A stretch of 64,000 nt of DNA from LMUY01 sp964242925 (GTDB lineage Bacteria; Pseudomonadota; Alphaproteobacteria; Acetobacterales; Acetobacteraceae). The notes under the pieces are model-generated. The model worked only from the letters and a program-made list of their open reading frames with translations, was not told where the DNA came from and did not search any database. Below are positions 35,944 to 44,772 of the stretch, one piece after another; the first letter of the stretch is position 1, and each line of letters starts with the position of its first letter. The stretch covers positions 4,456-68,455 of the forward strand of contig CAXTBW010000006.1 of the NCBI GenBank assembly GCA_964242925.1, written 5' to 3'. A program made the translations under genes and the position numbers.

Positions 35944-36918
35944 TCAACCGTTCGCGGGTTCGCGCGCCTGTTCCAGCTCCAGCCTGTCATCGCCCGCCAG
36001 CCACCAATCGGCCGTCTGGCGCAGCCCTTCCGGCCATGCGACGACCGGCCGCCAACCGGTCTGCTCCGACAGCAGCGCATGCGACAGCACGTTGCGCTGC
36101 ACCCCGCCATCGCGCGGGATCATCTCCGTTTGCGCGGTCCGCCCGAGCGCCGCGGCAACGTCCGCGATCACCTGGTTGACCGACCGGCCGATGCCGGACG
36201 ACACGTTGCAAGCCGAGCCGGCAGGCAGGCCGGCGGCGGCGACCAGACCGCGCGCGACATCATCCACGTAGATGTAGTCGCGCACCACCGAGCCATCGCC
36301 CCAGATCGGGATCGTCCGGCCCCGCAACAACTGCTCGATCAACGTCGCGACCAGGCCTTGCCCGCGCAGGTTCATCTGCCCCGGCCCGTAGGGGTTCGCC
36401 ACCCGCGCCACCACGCAGTCGAGCAGGCCGCCGCGCGCCAGCGACAACGCCATCTGCTCGGTCATCGCCTTCACGGCGCCGTAGCGGGAGATCGGCCGCA
36501 CCGCGTGATGCTCCGGCACGCAGGACAGCTCGTTGGTGTTGCCGTAGACGGTGCCGCCGGACGACACCACAACGACTTTGCGCACCCCGGCTTGCATCGC
36601 CGCCTCGAGGACCTGCGCCGTCAGTCGCAACTCCGCCGCGGCGACCGGGCCGTCCAGGCGGTCGACGGCGGCGGGGGTGCCCCGCCCGGCGGCGTGGATC
36701 AGCACGTCGACGCTGCGAAGCTCCCTCGCCAGCGCGTCCGTGTCCTCGATGAGCCCGGGCACGTGCCGAAGGGCGGAATGCGCCGCGACCGACCCTCGCC
36801 CCAGTCCCACGACCCGCCCGCCCGCTGCGATGACAGCGCGGCAGACAGCGCCGCCAATAAATCCGCCTGCCCCGGTCACCGCGAACAGATTGCCGCTTGG
36901 AACGAACGTGGATGTCAA
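35944..36918 (-). CDS. NAD-dependent epimerase/dehydratase (extended SDR)
   Basis: A nucleotide-sugar-type epimerase of about 324 residues. The NAD-binding loop is VTGAGGFIGGAVCRAVI, the catalytic Ser region is VVVVSSGGTVYGN and the Y-x-x-x-K pair is in SRYGAVKAMTEQ. The substrate-side segment NPYGPGQMNLRGQGLVATLI is typical of UDP-sugar epimerases. The start is uncertain: TTG 36918 keeps the family N-terminus, GTG 36951 is an alternative, and the open frame to 37041 shows no homology upstream. It may supply an activated sugar for surface glycans. It converges on the exoprotein gene across the terminator. Confidence 0.85.
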   Translation of the reverse strand: MTSTFVPSGNLFAVTGAGGFIGGAVCRAVIAAGGRVVGLGRGSVAAHSALRHVPGLIEDTDALARELRSVDVLIHAAGRGTPAAVDRLDGPVAAAELRLTAQVLEAAMQAGVRKVVVVSSGGTVYGNTNELSCVPEHHAVRPISRYGAVKAMTEQMALSLARGGLLDCVVARVANPYGPGQMNLRGQGLVATLIEQLLRGRTIPIWGDGSVVRDYIYVDDVARGLVAAAGLPAGSACNVSSGIGRSVNQVIADVAAALGRTAQTEMIPRDGGVQRNVLSHALLSEQTGWRPVVAWPEGLRQTADWWLAGDDRLELEQAREPANG

Positions 36919-37267
36919 CGCCTTGCATCCAGGACCGCTGCTGTCGCGCACGAGCCGGTGAGCATTCCTCACGCCGTCTCGCTCCGCGCTAGGAGCACGC
37001 CGGCAACGCGACGTTCCCGGCTGCAAAACGTAACGGAGCACTGGGGCGAGTCATGCTCATCACGGCCTCTCGAACTGTAGCCAAAGCCTACAAGGCGTCG
37101 CGCGCTATGTCGAATGACAATATTCAGCACCAAGCTGCCGTGTTTGATTTCGTCCTGGATTTGTCATTTTTGTGACGCCGGCGTTGCAGAAACTGGAAAT
37201 CGTCAATGCCTGCGGCCGCCACGAACGTCTTTCGCTGATGCAGAGCGGTCAAGCTTCCAAAGCGAAT
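36919..37267. other. Intergenic stretch without recognisable gene
   Basis: About 350 bases between two minus-strand genes. It is less GC-rich than its surroundings, notably 37100-37165, and probably holds the epimerase promoter. Short ORFs (for example 37114-37329 plus) lack ribosome sites or recognisable products. I saw no tRNA, terminator or repeat. Confidence 0.5.
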
Positions 37268-37972
37268 TTACTTCGCATCGTGGAAGATCACTCCGAGCGT
37301 GTGCCGCCGGCCGGATCGCAGGCGGCTGACGCCATGTCGCATCGCCACGCGGTAGGTCCCTCGCGCGCCGGCCACCGGACGGTGGTTCACCGCGAAGATC
37401 ACGCCCTCGCCCTGGCGCAGTGAAACCACCTCGGCGCGGGACTGCATGCGCGGGCGCTGCTCGGTCAGCACGAACTCGCCGCCGGTGAAGTCCTCGCCCG
37501 GACGGTCGAGCAGGAACGCGGCCTGGAGAGGGAAGTGCAACTCCCCGTAGAGATCCTGATGCAGGCAATTGAAGTCGCCCGGGCCGTAGCGCAGCAGCAA
37601 CGGCGTGGGCCGCGGCTGCCCGGCGGCGTGGCAGCGCTCCAGGAACGCGGCGTGATCCGCCGGGTAGTCGCCAGGCGAGTTCGAACGGGCGGTCCAGCGG
37701 TTGGCGATCGGCGCCAGATGCGGGTAGAGCGCGGTGCGCAGCGCCAGCACCGGGTCGGGCAGGGGATAGGCGTAGTACTGATACTCGCCGCGCCCGTAGC
37801 CGTGCTGCGCCATCACCACGCGTTTGCGGAAGCCGGCTGCCTCGTCGTAGCTGGCGATCAGCGACCTGCACAGCTCGGGCGGCAGCAACGCGCCCGTGGT
37901 GGCATAGCCGGCCGCGTCCAGTTCCGCCGTGATGCGCGCCCAATCCAGCCCGGCCACCGCCTTTGCGAGCAT
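37268..37972 (-). CDS. 2OG-Fe(II) oxygenase, Ada-linked (putative alkylation repair)
   Basis: A 234-residue Fe(II)/2-oxoglutarate oxygenase. The metal-binding pair is H138-x-D140 in FNCLHQDLYGELHFPLQ, with a distal histidine and arginines in MRHGVSRLRSGRRHTLG. The start ATG overlaps the Ada stop (TGATG), so it is translationally coupled to a DNA alkylation-response protein. That context, like ada-alkB in other bacteria, points to oxidative removal of alkyl lesions, but overall similarity to AlkB is limited, so the substrate is inferred from neighbourhood only. Confidence 0.8.
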   Translation of the reverse strand: MLAKAVAGLDWARITAELDAAGYATTGALLPPELCRSLIASYDEAAGFRKRVVMAQHGYGRGEYQYYAYPLPDPVLALRTALYPHLAPIANRWTARSNSPGDYPADHAAFLERCHAAGQPRPTPLLLRYGPGDFNCLHQDLYGELHFPLQAAFLLDRPGEDFTGGEFVLTEQRPRMQSRAEVVSLRQGEGVIFAVNHRPVAGARGTYRVAMRHGVSRLRSGRRHTLGVIFHDAK

Positions 37973-39042
37973 CAGCTCCGTTCCCGCGCGAGCAAGGCTT
38001 GCTTGCGCGCGACACCCCAGCGATAGCCCGCCAGTCCGCCGTCGCCGGCAACCACCCGGTGGCAGGGGATCGCCACCGCCAACGCATTCGCCGCGCACGC
38101 CCCCGCCACCGCGCGCGTGGCGGTGGGCTGCCCCAGCCGCGACGCGACAGCGCCGTAGCTGAGCGTCTGGCCTGGTGGGATGGCGCGCAGCTCCTCCCAC
38201 ACCCGGCGCTGGAACGCGGTGCCGCGGATGTCGAGCGGCAACGCCAGGCCGGGCGCGCCGTCGACCGCGGCCACCACCTGGGCGACCCAATCGGCGAACT
38301 CCGGCCCGGCCTCTTCCAATGCGGCCAGCGGGAATCGCGCGCGCAGGTCGGCCAACAGCATCGCCGGGTCGTCGCCGAGCAGGATGGCGCACACGCCGCG
38401 CCCGCTCGCCGCCACCAGCACGTTGCCTAGGCTGGACTGGCCCACGGCATGGCGGATCGCCTCGCCCTTGCCGCCGGCGCGGTAGCGGGACGGGGTCATG
38501 CCCAGCATGCCGTCCGCGGCGGCGTAGAAACGACCAGACGAATTGAACCCGGCGTCGTACAGCGCCGCCGTCACCTCGCTGCCCGCCGCCAGGCTGCGCT
38601 GCACCCGCGCCTGGCGATGCGCGGCGGCATACCCGCCCGGCGTCACGCCGGCCACGCGGCGGAACAGGCGGTGGAAGTGCTGCGGGCTGAGCCCCGCCTG
38701 CGCCGCGAGGTCGGCCAAGGATGGCGCGTCCTCGGCATGCTCGATGCTGCGGCAGGCGGCGGCGACCAGGTCGGCCTCCCGCTCGGCCCGCGGCGGCAGG
38801 TCTGGCCGGCAGCGCAGGCAGGCGCGGAACCCGGCGCGTTCGGCAGCCTCGCGCGTGTCGTGGAAGGCGATGTTACGCCGCAGCGCCGGGCGGGCGGCGC
38901 AGGACGGATGGCAGTACACGCCCGTGGTGGCCACCGAGTAGAGGAAGCGGCCATCGGCGCCTGGGTCGCGCCGGCGGACGGCTTCCAGCCTGGCGTCGTC
39001 GTCGTTGCGGGGCGTGGTCGTCGTTGCGGTCGCAAGCATCAT
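37972..39042 (-). CDS. ada: Ada: bifunctional regulator and O6-methylguanine-DNA methyltransferase
   Basis: A 356-residue adaptive-response protein. The N-terminal Ada domain carries the four zinc cysteines C44, C48, C75 and C78; C44 is the expected methylphosphotriester acceptor. An AraC-type DNA-binding domain follows (SLADLAAQAGLSPQHFHRLF). The C-terminal methyltransferase has the AIPCHRVV active site with C327. Start ATG 39042 is preceded by AGGAGA. Methylation of the N-terminal cysteine normally turns Ada into an activator of its own operon, here including the 2OG oxygenase. Confidence 0.94.
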   Translation of the reverse strand: MMLATATTTTPRNDDDARLEAVRRRDPGADGRFLYSVATTGVYCHPSCAARPALRRNIAFHDTREAAERAGFRACLRCRPDLPPRAEREADLVAAACRSIEHAEDAPSLADLAAQAGLSPQHFHRLFRRVAGVTPGGYAAAHRQARVQRSLAAGSEVTAALYDAGFNSSGRFYAAADGMLGMTPSRYRAGGKGEAIRHAVGQSSLGNVLVAASGRGVCAILLGDDPAMLLADLRARFPLAALEEAGPEFADWVAQVVAAVDGAPGLALPLDIRGTAFQRRVWEELRAIPPGQTLSYGAVASRLGQPTATRAVAGACAANALAVAIPCHRVVAGDGGLAGYRWGVARKQALLARERS

Positions 39043-39119
39043 GCGTCTCCTGTGCGATGCCGCCAAATTGGCCGCAAGCCGCGCCGGCCGCACTCCGGCG
39101 CTTGCTCCGCAATTCGGCG

Positions 39120-39878
39120 TCAAGCCACCGCAAGCTCGATTAAAGTGGTCTGCTCCAGGTTGTCCCCGAACCAGGCGGTGACCGCCGCCTCCCGCGCGCC
39201 GATGTAGCTCGGCGCGCCGTCCGCCAGCACCATCGGCAGGTCGTGGCCCGGGATGACGACGTTGCCGGACCGCCGCCGCCACATGCCCCAGATCAGCGCC
39301 AGCGAGGCGGCGCTGATGGCCGGGTCGTAGGTCATGTCGGTGGTCCCGCTGACCAGTTCGACGCGGTTCTTGGCCGAGTCTCCGGTGAAGATCACGTCGT
39401 GCGTCTCGCCCGCCAGCAGGAACACCAGGCAGCCCGGCGTGTGGCCCGGCGCCAGGTGGGCCGTCATGCCCGGCAGCGCCTCGTCGCCCTCGGCCACGGT
39501 CTGCACGGTGCGCCAGGACTGCAGCTCGCGCACGTACAGCTCGGGCACCGGGGTCTCGCCCCACGGCTCGCCGACGGACCAGTCGAGCTCGGTCTTCCCG
39601 ATCACGATGCGGGCGTGCGCGAACAGCGTCCAGTTCACCGAGTGGTCCCAATGCGAGTGCGTCAGCACCACGTCCGTCACGTCGCGCGGGGACAGCCCGC
39701 GGCGGTCCAGGTGGGCGATCAGCGGGCCGCGGACGTTGAACGAGCCGACGTCCACCAGCGCCACCCGGCCGTGGCCGCGCAGCAGGACGATGCTGCTCCA
39801 GCCCAGCCCGCCATGGCAGACGGTCTTGCCCGGGTAGCCCTGGACCAGCACGTCGATCTCCCAGCCGCCTGCCTGCAT
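39120..39878 (-). CDS. Metallo-beta-lactamase-fold hydrolase (AHL lactonase-like)
   Basis: A 252-residue MBL-fold protein. The zinc motif THSHWDH (H74, H76, D78, H79) is intact, with further ligand segments in PGHTPGCL, FTGDSAKN and IPGHDLP. The closest recognisable group is the N-acyl homoserine lactonase-like family, whose members hydrolyse lactones and many other esters; quorum-quenching activity cannot be claimed from sequence. No signal peptide is seen. It is divergent from the Liv-type operon, with 126 non-coding bases between. Confidence 0.83.
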   Translation of the reverse strand: MQAGGWEIDVLVQGYPGKTVCHGGLGWSSIVLLRGHGRVALVDVGSFNVRGPLIAHLDRRGLSPRDVTDVVLTHSHWDHSVNWTLFAHARIVIGKTELDWSVGEPWGETPVPELYVRELQSWRTVQTVAEGDEALPGMTAHLAPGHTPGCLVFLLAGETHDVIFTGDSAKNRVELVSGTTDMTYDPAISAASLALIWGMWRRRSGNVVIPGHDLPMVLADGAPSYIGAREAAVTAWFGDNLEQTTLIELAVA

Positions 39879-40004
39879 GACCGCCTCCTCGTTTTAGCGC
39901 GCGTGCGTTGCGCGCGAGCCTAGCAGGCGCTTGCGGCCCGCACAGCACTCGTAGACACTCGCCGCCAACTGGCCGCAAGCCGGACGCCTCGGGGGAAAAC
40001 GACG

Positions 40005-41237
40005 ATGCTGCGAATGGTGCTGGCGTGCCTGTTGCTGACGCTGGGCGCCGCGCAGGCGCAGGGCACGATCAAGATCGGCGCGACCTACCCGCTGACCGGG
40101 GGCGCCGGGTCCGCCGGGCTGGCTCTGCGCGACGCGCTCGAGGTCGCGATGGACATCGTCAACAACCCGCACCCGGAGCTGGCGGCGATCCCGCTCGCGA
40201 ACGGCGGCGGTCTGCCCAATTTGGGCGGGCGCAAGGTCGAGGTCATCTTCAGCGACCACCAGGGCAACCCGGCCACCGCGCAGAGCCAGGCGCTGCGGCT
40301 GATCACGCAGGAGAAGGTGGTGGCGCTGGTCGGCGCCTACCAATCCAGCGCGACCCTGACGGCGAGCGCGGTGGCGGAGCGCTATGGCATTCCCTACGTC
40401 GCCGGAGAAGCGAGTTCGCCGGGGCTGACCGAGCGCGGCTTCCACTGGTTCTTCCGGCCGACGCCGGTTGGGCCGGACTTTGGCGTGGCCTACGCGAGTT
40501 TCCTTGCCGGACTGAAGGCGAAGGGGACCACGGTCAGCACCGTGGCGGTGGTCAACGAGAACACCGAATACGGCACCTCGGTCAGCGAGGCGATCATCAA
40601 GGCGCTGACCGACAAGGGCATGAAGATCGGGCTGCACATCGCCTACTCGGCCAACAGCAGCGACGTGAGCGCGCAGGTGCTGCAACTGAAGCAGGCCAAC
40701 CCGGACGCGCTGGTGTTCGTGAGCTACACCTCCGACGCCATCCTGTTCATGAAGACGATGCATAACCTGGACTGGAAGCCGACGGTGCTGATCGGCGACG
40801 ATTCCGGCTTCTCCGACAATGCGTTCATCACCGCCGTGGGAGATTTGGCGGAGGGCGCGATCAACCGCAGTTCGTTCGATGTGGGCAAGCCCGGCAGCCT
40901 TTCCTCCCTGGTCAACGAGCTGTACAAGAAGAAGGCCGGCCACGCGCTGGACGACACCAGCGCGCGCGGGCTCGAGGGTTTCCTGGTGCTGTGCGACGCG
41001 ATCAACCGCGCCGGGTCGACCGAGCCGGCCAAGATACAGGCGGCGTTGCAGGCGACGGACCTGCGCGCGGATCAGCTGATGATCGGCTATGACGGCGTGA
41101 AGTTCGACGCCAAGGGGCAGAACCAGCGCGCGGCCACGCTGCTGGTGCAGCTGCGCGACCGGGTCTACCTGCCGGTGTGGCCGGACAACCTGGCGACGAC
41201 GCAGGCCGCGCTGCCGTTCCAGGGCTGGGGCAAGTAA
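40005..41237 (+). CDS. Branched-chain amino acid-type ABC substrate-binding protein
   Basis: A 410-residue periplasmic binding protein (peripla_BP_6/LivJ class). A signal peptide (MVLACLLLTLGAAQAQ) is followed by IKIGATYPLTGGAGSAG and VEVIFSDHQGNPATAQSQALRLI. Ligands of this class include amino acids, amides, urea and aromatic acids. A ribosome site (GGGGGAAAA) precedes ATG 40005. It is the first gene of a five-gene importer operon. Confidence 0.9.
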   Translation: MLRMVLACLLLTLGAAQAQGTIKIGATYPLTGGAGSAGLALRDALEVAMDIVNNPHPELAAIPLANGGGLPNLGGRKVEVIFSDHQGNPATAQSQALRLITQEKVVALVGAYQSSATLTASAVAERYGIPYVAGEASSPGLTERGFHWFFRPTPVGPDFGVAYASFLAGLKAKGTTVSTVAVVNENTEYGTSVSEAIIKALTDKGMKIGLHIAYSANSSDVSAQVLQLKQANPDALVFVSYTSDAILFMKTMHNLDWKPTVLIGDDSGFSDNAFITAVGDLAEGAINRSSFDVGKPGSLSSLVNELYKKKAGHALDDTSARGLEGFLVLCDAINRAGSTEPAKIQAALQATDLRADQLMIGYDGVKFDAKGQNQRAATLLVQLRDRVYLPVWPDNLATTQAALPFQGWGK

Positions 41238-41246
41238 GACCCCCGC

Positions 41247-42104
41247 TTGATCCTTCTCCAGGTCATTCTCAGCGGGCTGCTGATGGGCGCGGTGTACGCG
41301 CTGTTCTCCTCCGGGCTGACCCTGGTCTGGGGCATGATGAACGTCGTGAACTTCGCGCATGGCGACTTCGTCATGCTGGGGATGTACGTGGCGTTCTTCG
41401 TCTTCGCGCTGTTCGGCGCCGGGCCGCTGGTGTCGGTCCCGCTGGCGGCCATCCTGCTGCTGGGGCTGGGCGTGGTGGTGTATTTCGCGCTGATCAAGCA
41501 CGTCATGCGCGGGCCGATGCTGGGCCAGATCCTGTCCACCTTCGGCCTGGCGCTGCTGCTGCGCTACGGCGCGTTCTGGGCGTTCAGCGCCAACTTCCGC
41601 ACCCTGCCGGACACGCTGGTCGGCGGCACGCTGGTGCTGGGCGGCCTGCGGATCGAGGCGGCGCGGCTGCTGGCCGGCGTCGTGGCGCTGCTGCTGAGCC
41701 TGGGCATGCACCTGATGCTGACCCGCACCGCCATCGGCAGCCGCATGCTCGCCGTGTCGGAAGACCGCGCCGCCGCCATGCTGGTCGGCATCCGGCCCGA
41801 CCCGATGCAGGCGCTGGCCTGGGGCCTCGCGGGCGCCAGCACGGGGATCGCCGGCGCGTTGATAGCGCTGTTCTTCTACGTCTCCCCGACGGTCGGGGAG
41901 GGGCTGACGCTGATCGCGTTCATCACCGTCAGCCTCGGCGGGTTCGGCAGCGTGCCGGGCGCGATGATCGCCGGGCTGCTGATCGGCGTGGTGCAGGCGG
42001 TCAGCGCATTCACGCTCGGCGCAGTGTACGGCGACATCGTCATTTACGCGCTGTTCCTGGTCACGCTATGGGTGCGCCCGCAGGGCCTGCTAGGCCGCGC
42101 ATGA
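41247..42104 (+). CDS. livH: Branched-chain amino acid-type ABC permease LivH
   Basis: A 285-residue permease. The start region ILLQVILSGLLMGAVYALFSSGLTL and the MNVVNFAHGDFVMLGMY segment are hallmark LivH features, and the C-terminal coupling loop GFGSVPGAMIAGLLIGVV is present. Start is TTG 41247, nine bases after the binding-protein stop. Its stop overlaps the livM ATG by four bases. Confidence 0.92.
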   Translation: MILLQVILSGLLMGAVYALFSSGLTLVWGMMNVVNFAHGDFVMLGMYVAFFVFALFGAGPLVSVPLAAILLLGLGVVVYFALIKHVMRGPMLGQILSTFGLALLLRYGAFWAFSANFRTLPDTLVGGTLVLGGLRIEAARLLAGVVALLLSLGMHLMLTRTAIGSRMLAVSEDRAAAMLVGIRPDPMQALAWGLAGASTGIAGALIALFFYVSPTVGEGLTLIAFITVSLGGFGSVPGAMIAGLLIGVVQAVSAFTLGAVYGDIVIYALFLVTLWVRPQGLLGRA

Positions 42105-43093
42105 GGCGCACCCTATGGCTTGGGGCCGCCGTGTTCGCCGTGCTTGCCGTGTTGCCGCTGCTAGTGGCGGACGTGTTCATCCAGCGGGTGGGCGCGTTGG
42201 TGCTGCTGGGCGCCATCTCGGCCTCGGCGTGGAACCTGATCGGCGGGTATGCCGGCCAGGTGTCCGTCGGGCACGCGATGTTCTTCGGCGCCGGCGCGTA
42301 TGCGGGGCTGCTGGTCTACACGCTGTTCGGCTGGCCGCCGGTCGCCGGCGCGCCGCTGGGAGTCGCCGTCAGCCTGGTGCTGGCGACGCTGATCGGCTTG
42401 CCGACGTTCCGCCTGCGCGGGCACTATTTCTCGATGGCGACGATCGCCGCGGCCGAGCTGCTGCGCTTGCTGGTCAGCAACTGGGACCTGCTGGGCGCCT
42501 CCGTCGGCCTGATGGGCCCGGCGGTGCCGCGCAGCGTGGCGGACCTGCAGTTCATCGATCCGCGCGTCTACTACTGGATGTTCCTCGCCGTGCTGGCCGC
42601 GCTGCTGGCGCTCACCTGGGTGATCCAGCGCAGCCGCATGGGCTACTATCTTCGCGCCATCAACGGCAGCGAGCGGGCGGCGCGCAGCCTGGGCGTGCCC
42701 GTGCTGCGGTTCAAGCTTTACGCGCTGCTGCTATCCGCCGGGTTCACCTCGCTGGCGGGCACGCTGTATGCGTTGATGGTGGGTTTCGCAGACCCGGACA
42801 GCGTGCTGGGCGTGCTGATCTCGGTGAAGATGGTGATCATCGCAGCCCTCGGCGGCGCCGGCACGCTGTTCGGCCCGCTGGTTGGCGCGGCCATCCTGGT
42901 GCCGCTGGAGGAGGCGACCAACGCGCTGTTCGGTGGTTCCGGCGCCGGGATCACCTTCGTGGTCTACGGCGCGGTGATCCTGGTGATCGCTCGTTTCCTG
43001 CCCGGCGGGCTCGCCGACCTGGCGCGCCTGTTGCCCTCGCCGCGGAGCAGGCTTCGCGTTCCCGCGCCGCGGAGCGCGCCCCGTGCTCCTTGA
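42101..43093 (+). CDS. livM: Branched-chain amino acid-type ABC permease LivM
   Basis: A 330-residue permease. SASAWNLIGGYAGQVSVGHAMFFGAGAY is the LivM signature, followed by the loop GGAGTLFGPLVGAAILVPLEE. ATG 42101 forms an ATGA overlap with livH. The C-terminal tail (SPRSRLRVPAPRSAP) is low-complexity and overlaps livG by 11 bases. Confidence 0.92.
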   Translation: MRRTLWLGAAVFAVLAVLPLLVADVFIQRVGALVLLGAISASAWNLIGGYAGQVSVGHAMFFGAGAYAGLLVYTLFGWPPVAGAPLGVAVSLVLATLIGLPTFRLRGHYFSMATIAAAELLRLLVSNWDLLGASVGLMGPAVPRSVADLQFIDPRVYYWMFLAVLAALLALTWVIQRSRMGYYLRAINGSERAARSLGVPVLRFKLYALLLSAGFTSLAGTLYALMVGFADPDSVLGVLISVKMVIIAALGGAGTLFGPLVGAAILVPLEEATNALFGGSGAGITFVVYGAVILVIARFLPGGLADLARLLPSPRSRLRVPAPRSAPRAP

Positions 43094-43814
43094 GGCGCGG
43101 GATGTCGTCAAGAGCTTCGGCGCCTTTCGCGCAGTGGACGGCGCCAGCCTCGCCGTGGCCGAGGGCGACATCATCGGCCTGATCGGCCCGAACGGCGCCG
43201 GCAAGAGCACGTTCTTCAACGCCCTGGCCGGCGACGTGGCGCCCACGACCGGCGCGATCGCGTTCAACGGCGTGGATGTCACCCGCGCCAGCCCCGAGGC
43301 GCATGCGCGGCTCGGGATCGCCCGCTCGTTCCAGGTCCCCGTGACGTTCGAGGACATGAGCGTGGCCGAGAACGTGCTGGTCGGCGCCTTCCTGCGCCAC
43401 CCCGGCCGCGCCGCCGCCGAGCGCGCCGCCGCCGAGGCGCTGGACTTCACCGGCTTGGCGCCGCTGGCCGACAGCCGCGCGCGCGGCCTGGGCACGCCGG
43501 GCCGCAAACGGCTGGAGATCGCCCGCGCGCTGGCCACGGCGCCGCGCCTGCTCCTGCTGGACGAGGCGCTGGCCGGGCTGACCCCGGTGGAGGTCCGCGC
43601 CGCGATCGACCTGGTGCGCCGTATCCACGCGCGCGGCATCACGCTCATCATCGTCGAGCACATCATGGAGGTGATCCTCACCCTGACGCACCGCGCCGTG
43701 GTGTTCCACCAGGGCCGGGTGATCGCCGACGGCGCCCCGCGCGACGTCGTCGCCGACCCGGCCGTAGTGTCCGCCTACTTAGGCCGCAGCCTAACGCGCA
43801 AGGTCCGTCCTTGA
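43083..43814 (+). CDS. livG: Branched-chain amino acid-type ABC ATPase LivG
   Basis: A 243-residue ATPase with Walker A GPNGAGKST and Walker B RLLLLDEALAGL. The LivG-specific IARSFQVPVTFEDMSVAENV segment is present. The signature region reads LGTPGRKRLEIARALA, where most LivG proteins have LSYGQQRRLEIARALA, a mild divergence. GTG 43083 overlaps livM by 11 bases. Confidence 0.91.
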   Translation: MLLEARDVVKSFGAFRAVDGASLAVAEGDIIGLIGPNGAGKSTFFNALAGDVAPTTGAIAFNGVDVTRASPEAHARLGIARSFQVPVTFEDMSVAENVLVGAFLRHPGRAAAERAAAEALDFTGLAPLADSRARGLGTPGRKRLEIARALATAPRLLLLDEALAGLTPVEVRAAIDLVRRIHARGITLIIVEHIMEVILTLTHRAVVFHQGRVIADGAPRDVVADPAVVSAYLGRSLTRKVRP

Positions 43815-44521
43815 TCGCGTTGCAGGTGAGCAATCTGTGCGTGCGCTACGGCGACCTGGTCGGCGTGGCGGACGTGTCGCTCGCGGTGCCGCAAGGCGCT
43901 GTCGTGGCGTTGATCGGGTCGAACGGCGCCGGCAAGACCACCACGTTGAACGCGATCGCCGGGCTGGTCCCCGTGGCGAGCGGGCGGATCACCTTCCAGG
44001 GCGACGAGATCGCCGGGCAGCCGGCCTACGCCGTGGTTAGGCGCGGCCTGGCGCTGTCGCCGGAGGGCTGGCGGTTGTTCGTGGGCCAGACCGTCGAGCA
44101 AAACCTGCGCCTGGGCGCCACCACCTTGCGCGACCACGCCCGGCTGCCGGCGGTGCTGGACCGGGTGTTCGCCCTGTTCCCCCGCCTGAAGGAGCGCCGC
44201 CGCCAGCGCGCCGGCACCCTGTCCGGCGGCGAGCGCCAGATGCTGGCGATGGGCCGCGCGCTGATGTGCGAGCCGCGCATGCTGCTGCTGGACGAGCCAA
44301 GCCTGGGCTTGGCGCCTGCGGTGGTGGAGGCGCTATACGAGACGCTGGCCCGGCTGCACGCCGAAGGCATGACGATGCTGCTGGCGGAACAATCGGTGGA
44401 GCTGGCGTTGGAGATTTCGCAGCACGCTTACGTGTTGCAGACGGGGAAGAGCGTGCTGGACGGCCCGGCGGCGGAGCTGGCGCGGGACCCCGAGGTGCAG
44501 CGGATCTACTTGGGGTTGTGA
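43811..44521 (+). CDS. livF: Branched-chain amino acid-type ABC ATPase LivF
   Basis: A 236-residue ATPase. Walker A GSNGAGKTTTLNAIAG, signature TLSGGERQMLAMGRALM, Walker B MLLLDEPSLGLAP and the LivF-type VRRGLALSPEGWRLF segment are complete. The TTG start (43811) overlaps livG by four bases. It is the last gene of the operon and is followed by a palindromic repeat. Confidence 0.92.
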   Translation: MIALQVSNLCVRYGDLVGVADVSLAVPQGAVVALIGSNGAGKTTTLNAIAGLVPVASGRITFQGDEIAGQPAYAVVRRGLALSPEGWRLFVGQTVEQNLRLGATTLRDHARLPAVLDRVFALFPRLKERRRQRAGTLSGGERQMLAMGRALMCEPRMLLLDEPSLGLAPAVVEALYETLARLHAEGMTMLLAEQSVELALEISQHAYVLQTGKSVLDGPAAELARDPEVQRIYLGL

Positions 44522-44577
44522 TGAGCCTTGTGGTACGCCAGCGGCCGAAAACGCTGACTTTCTCGCCGCGCTGCTAT

Positions 44578-44676
44578 CGTCATTGCGAGAAGCGCTTGCG
44601 ACGCCGCGATCCAGTCGTCAGCACCGCACTTGCCGTCCTGGATCGACGCGCCGCCAAGCGGCGGCTCGCGATGACG
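44578..44676. repeat. About 100-base imperfect palindromic intergenic repeat
   Basis: The ends CGTCATTGCGAG and CTCGCGATGACG are near-perfect complements, with an inner pair CGATCCAG and CTGGATCG. It lies in the 251-base convergent gap between livF and the methyltransferase. The rest of that gap holds no gene. Elements with these termini are dispersed in many proteobacterial genomes. Confidence 0.75.
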
Positions 44677-44772
44677 GGTGGTTGTTTTGGGTCGCCGGCA
44701 TTACGTTCGTTGCGACCAAGCGCATCACAACCGTCCCGGGACATACCCAACCAACGGTTCATCTTTCACCCG

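Noticed and set aside
37114..37329. Small plus-strand ORF in the 36.9-37.3 kb gap
   Set aside because: No ribosome site, no recognisable product, and it runs into the antisense of the 2OG oxygenase gene.
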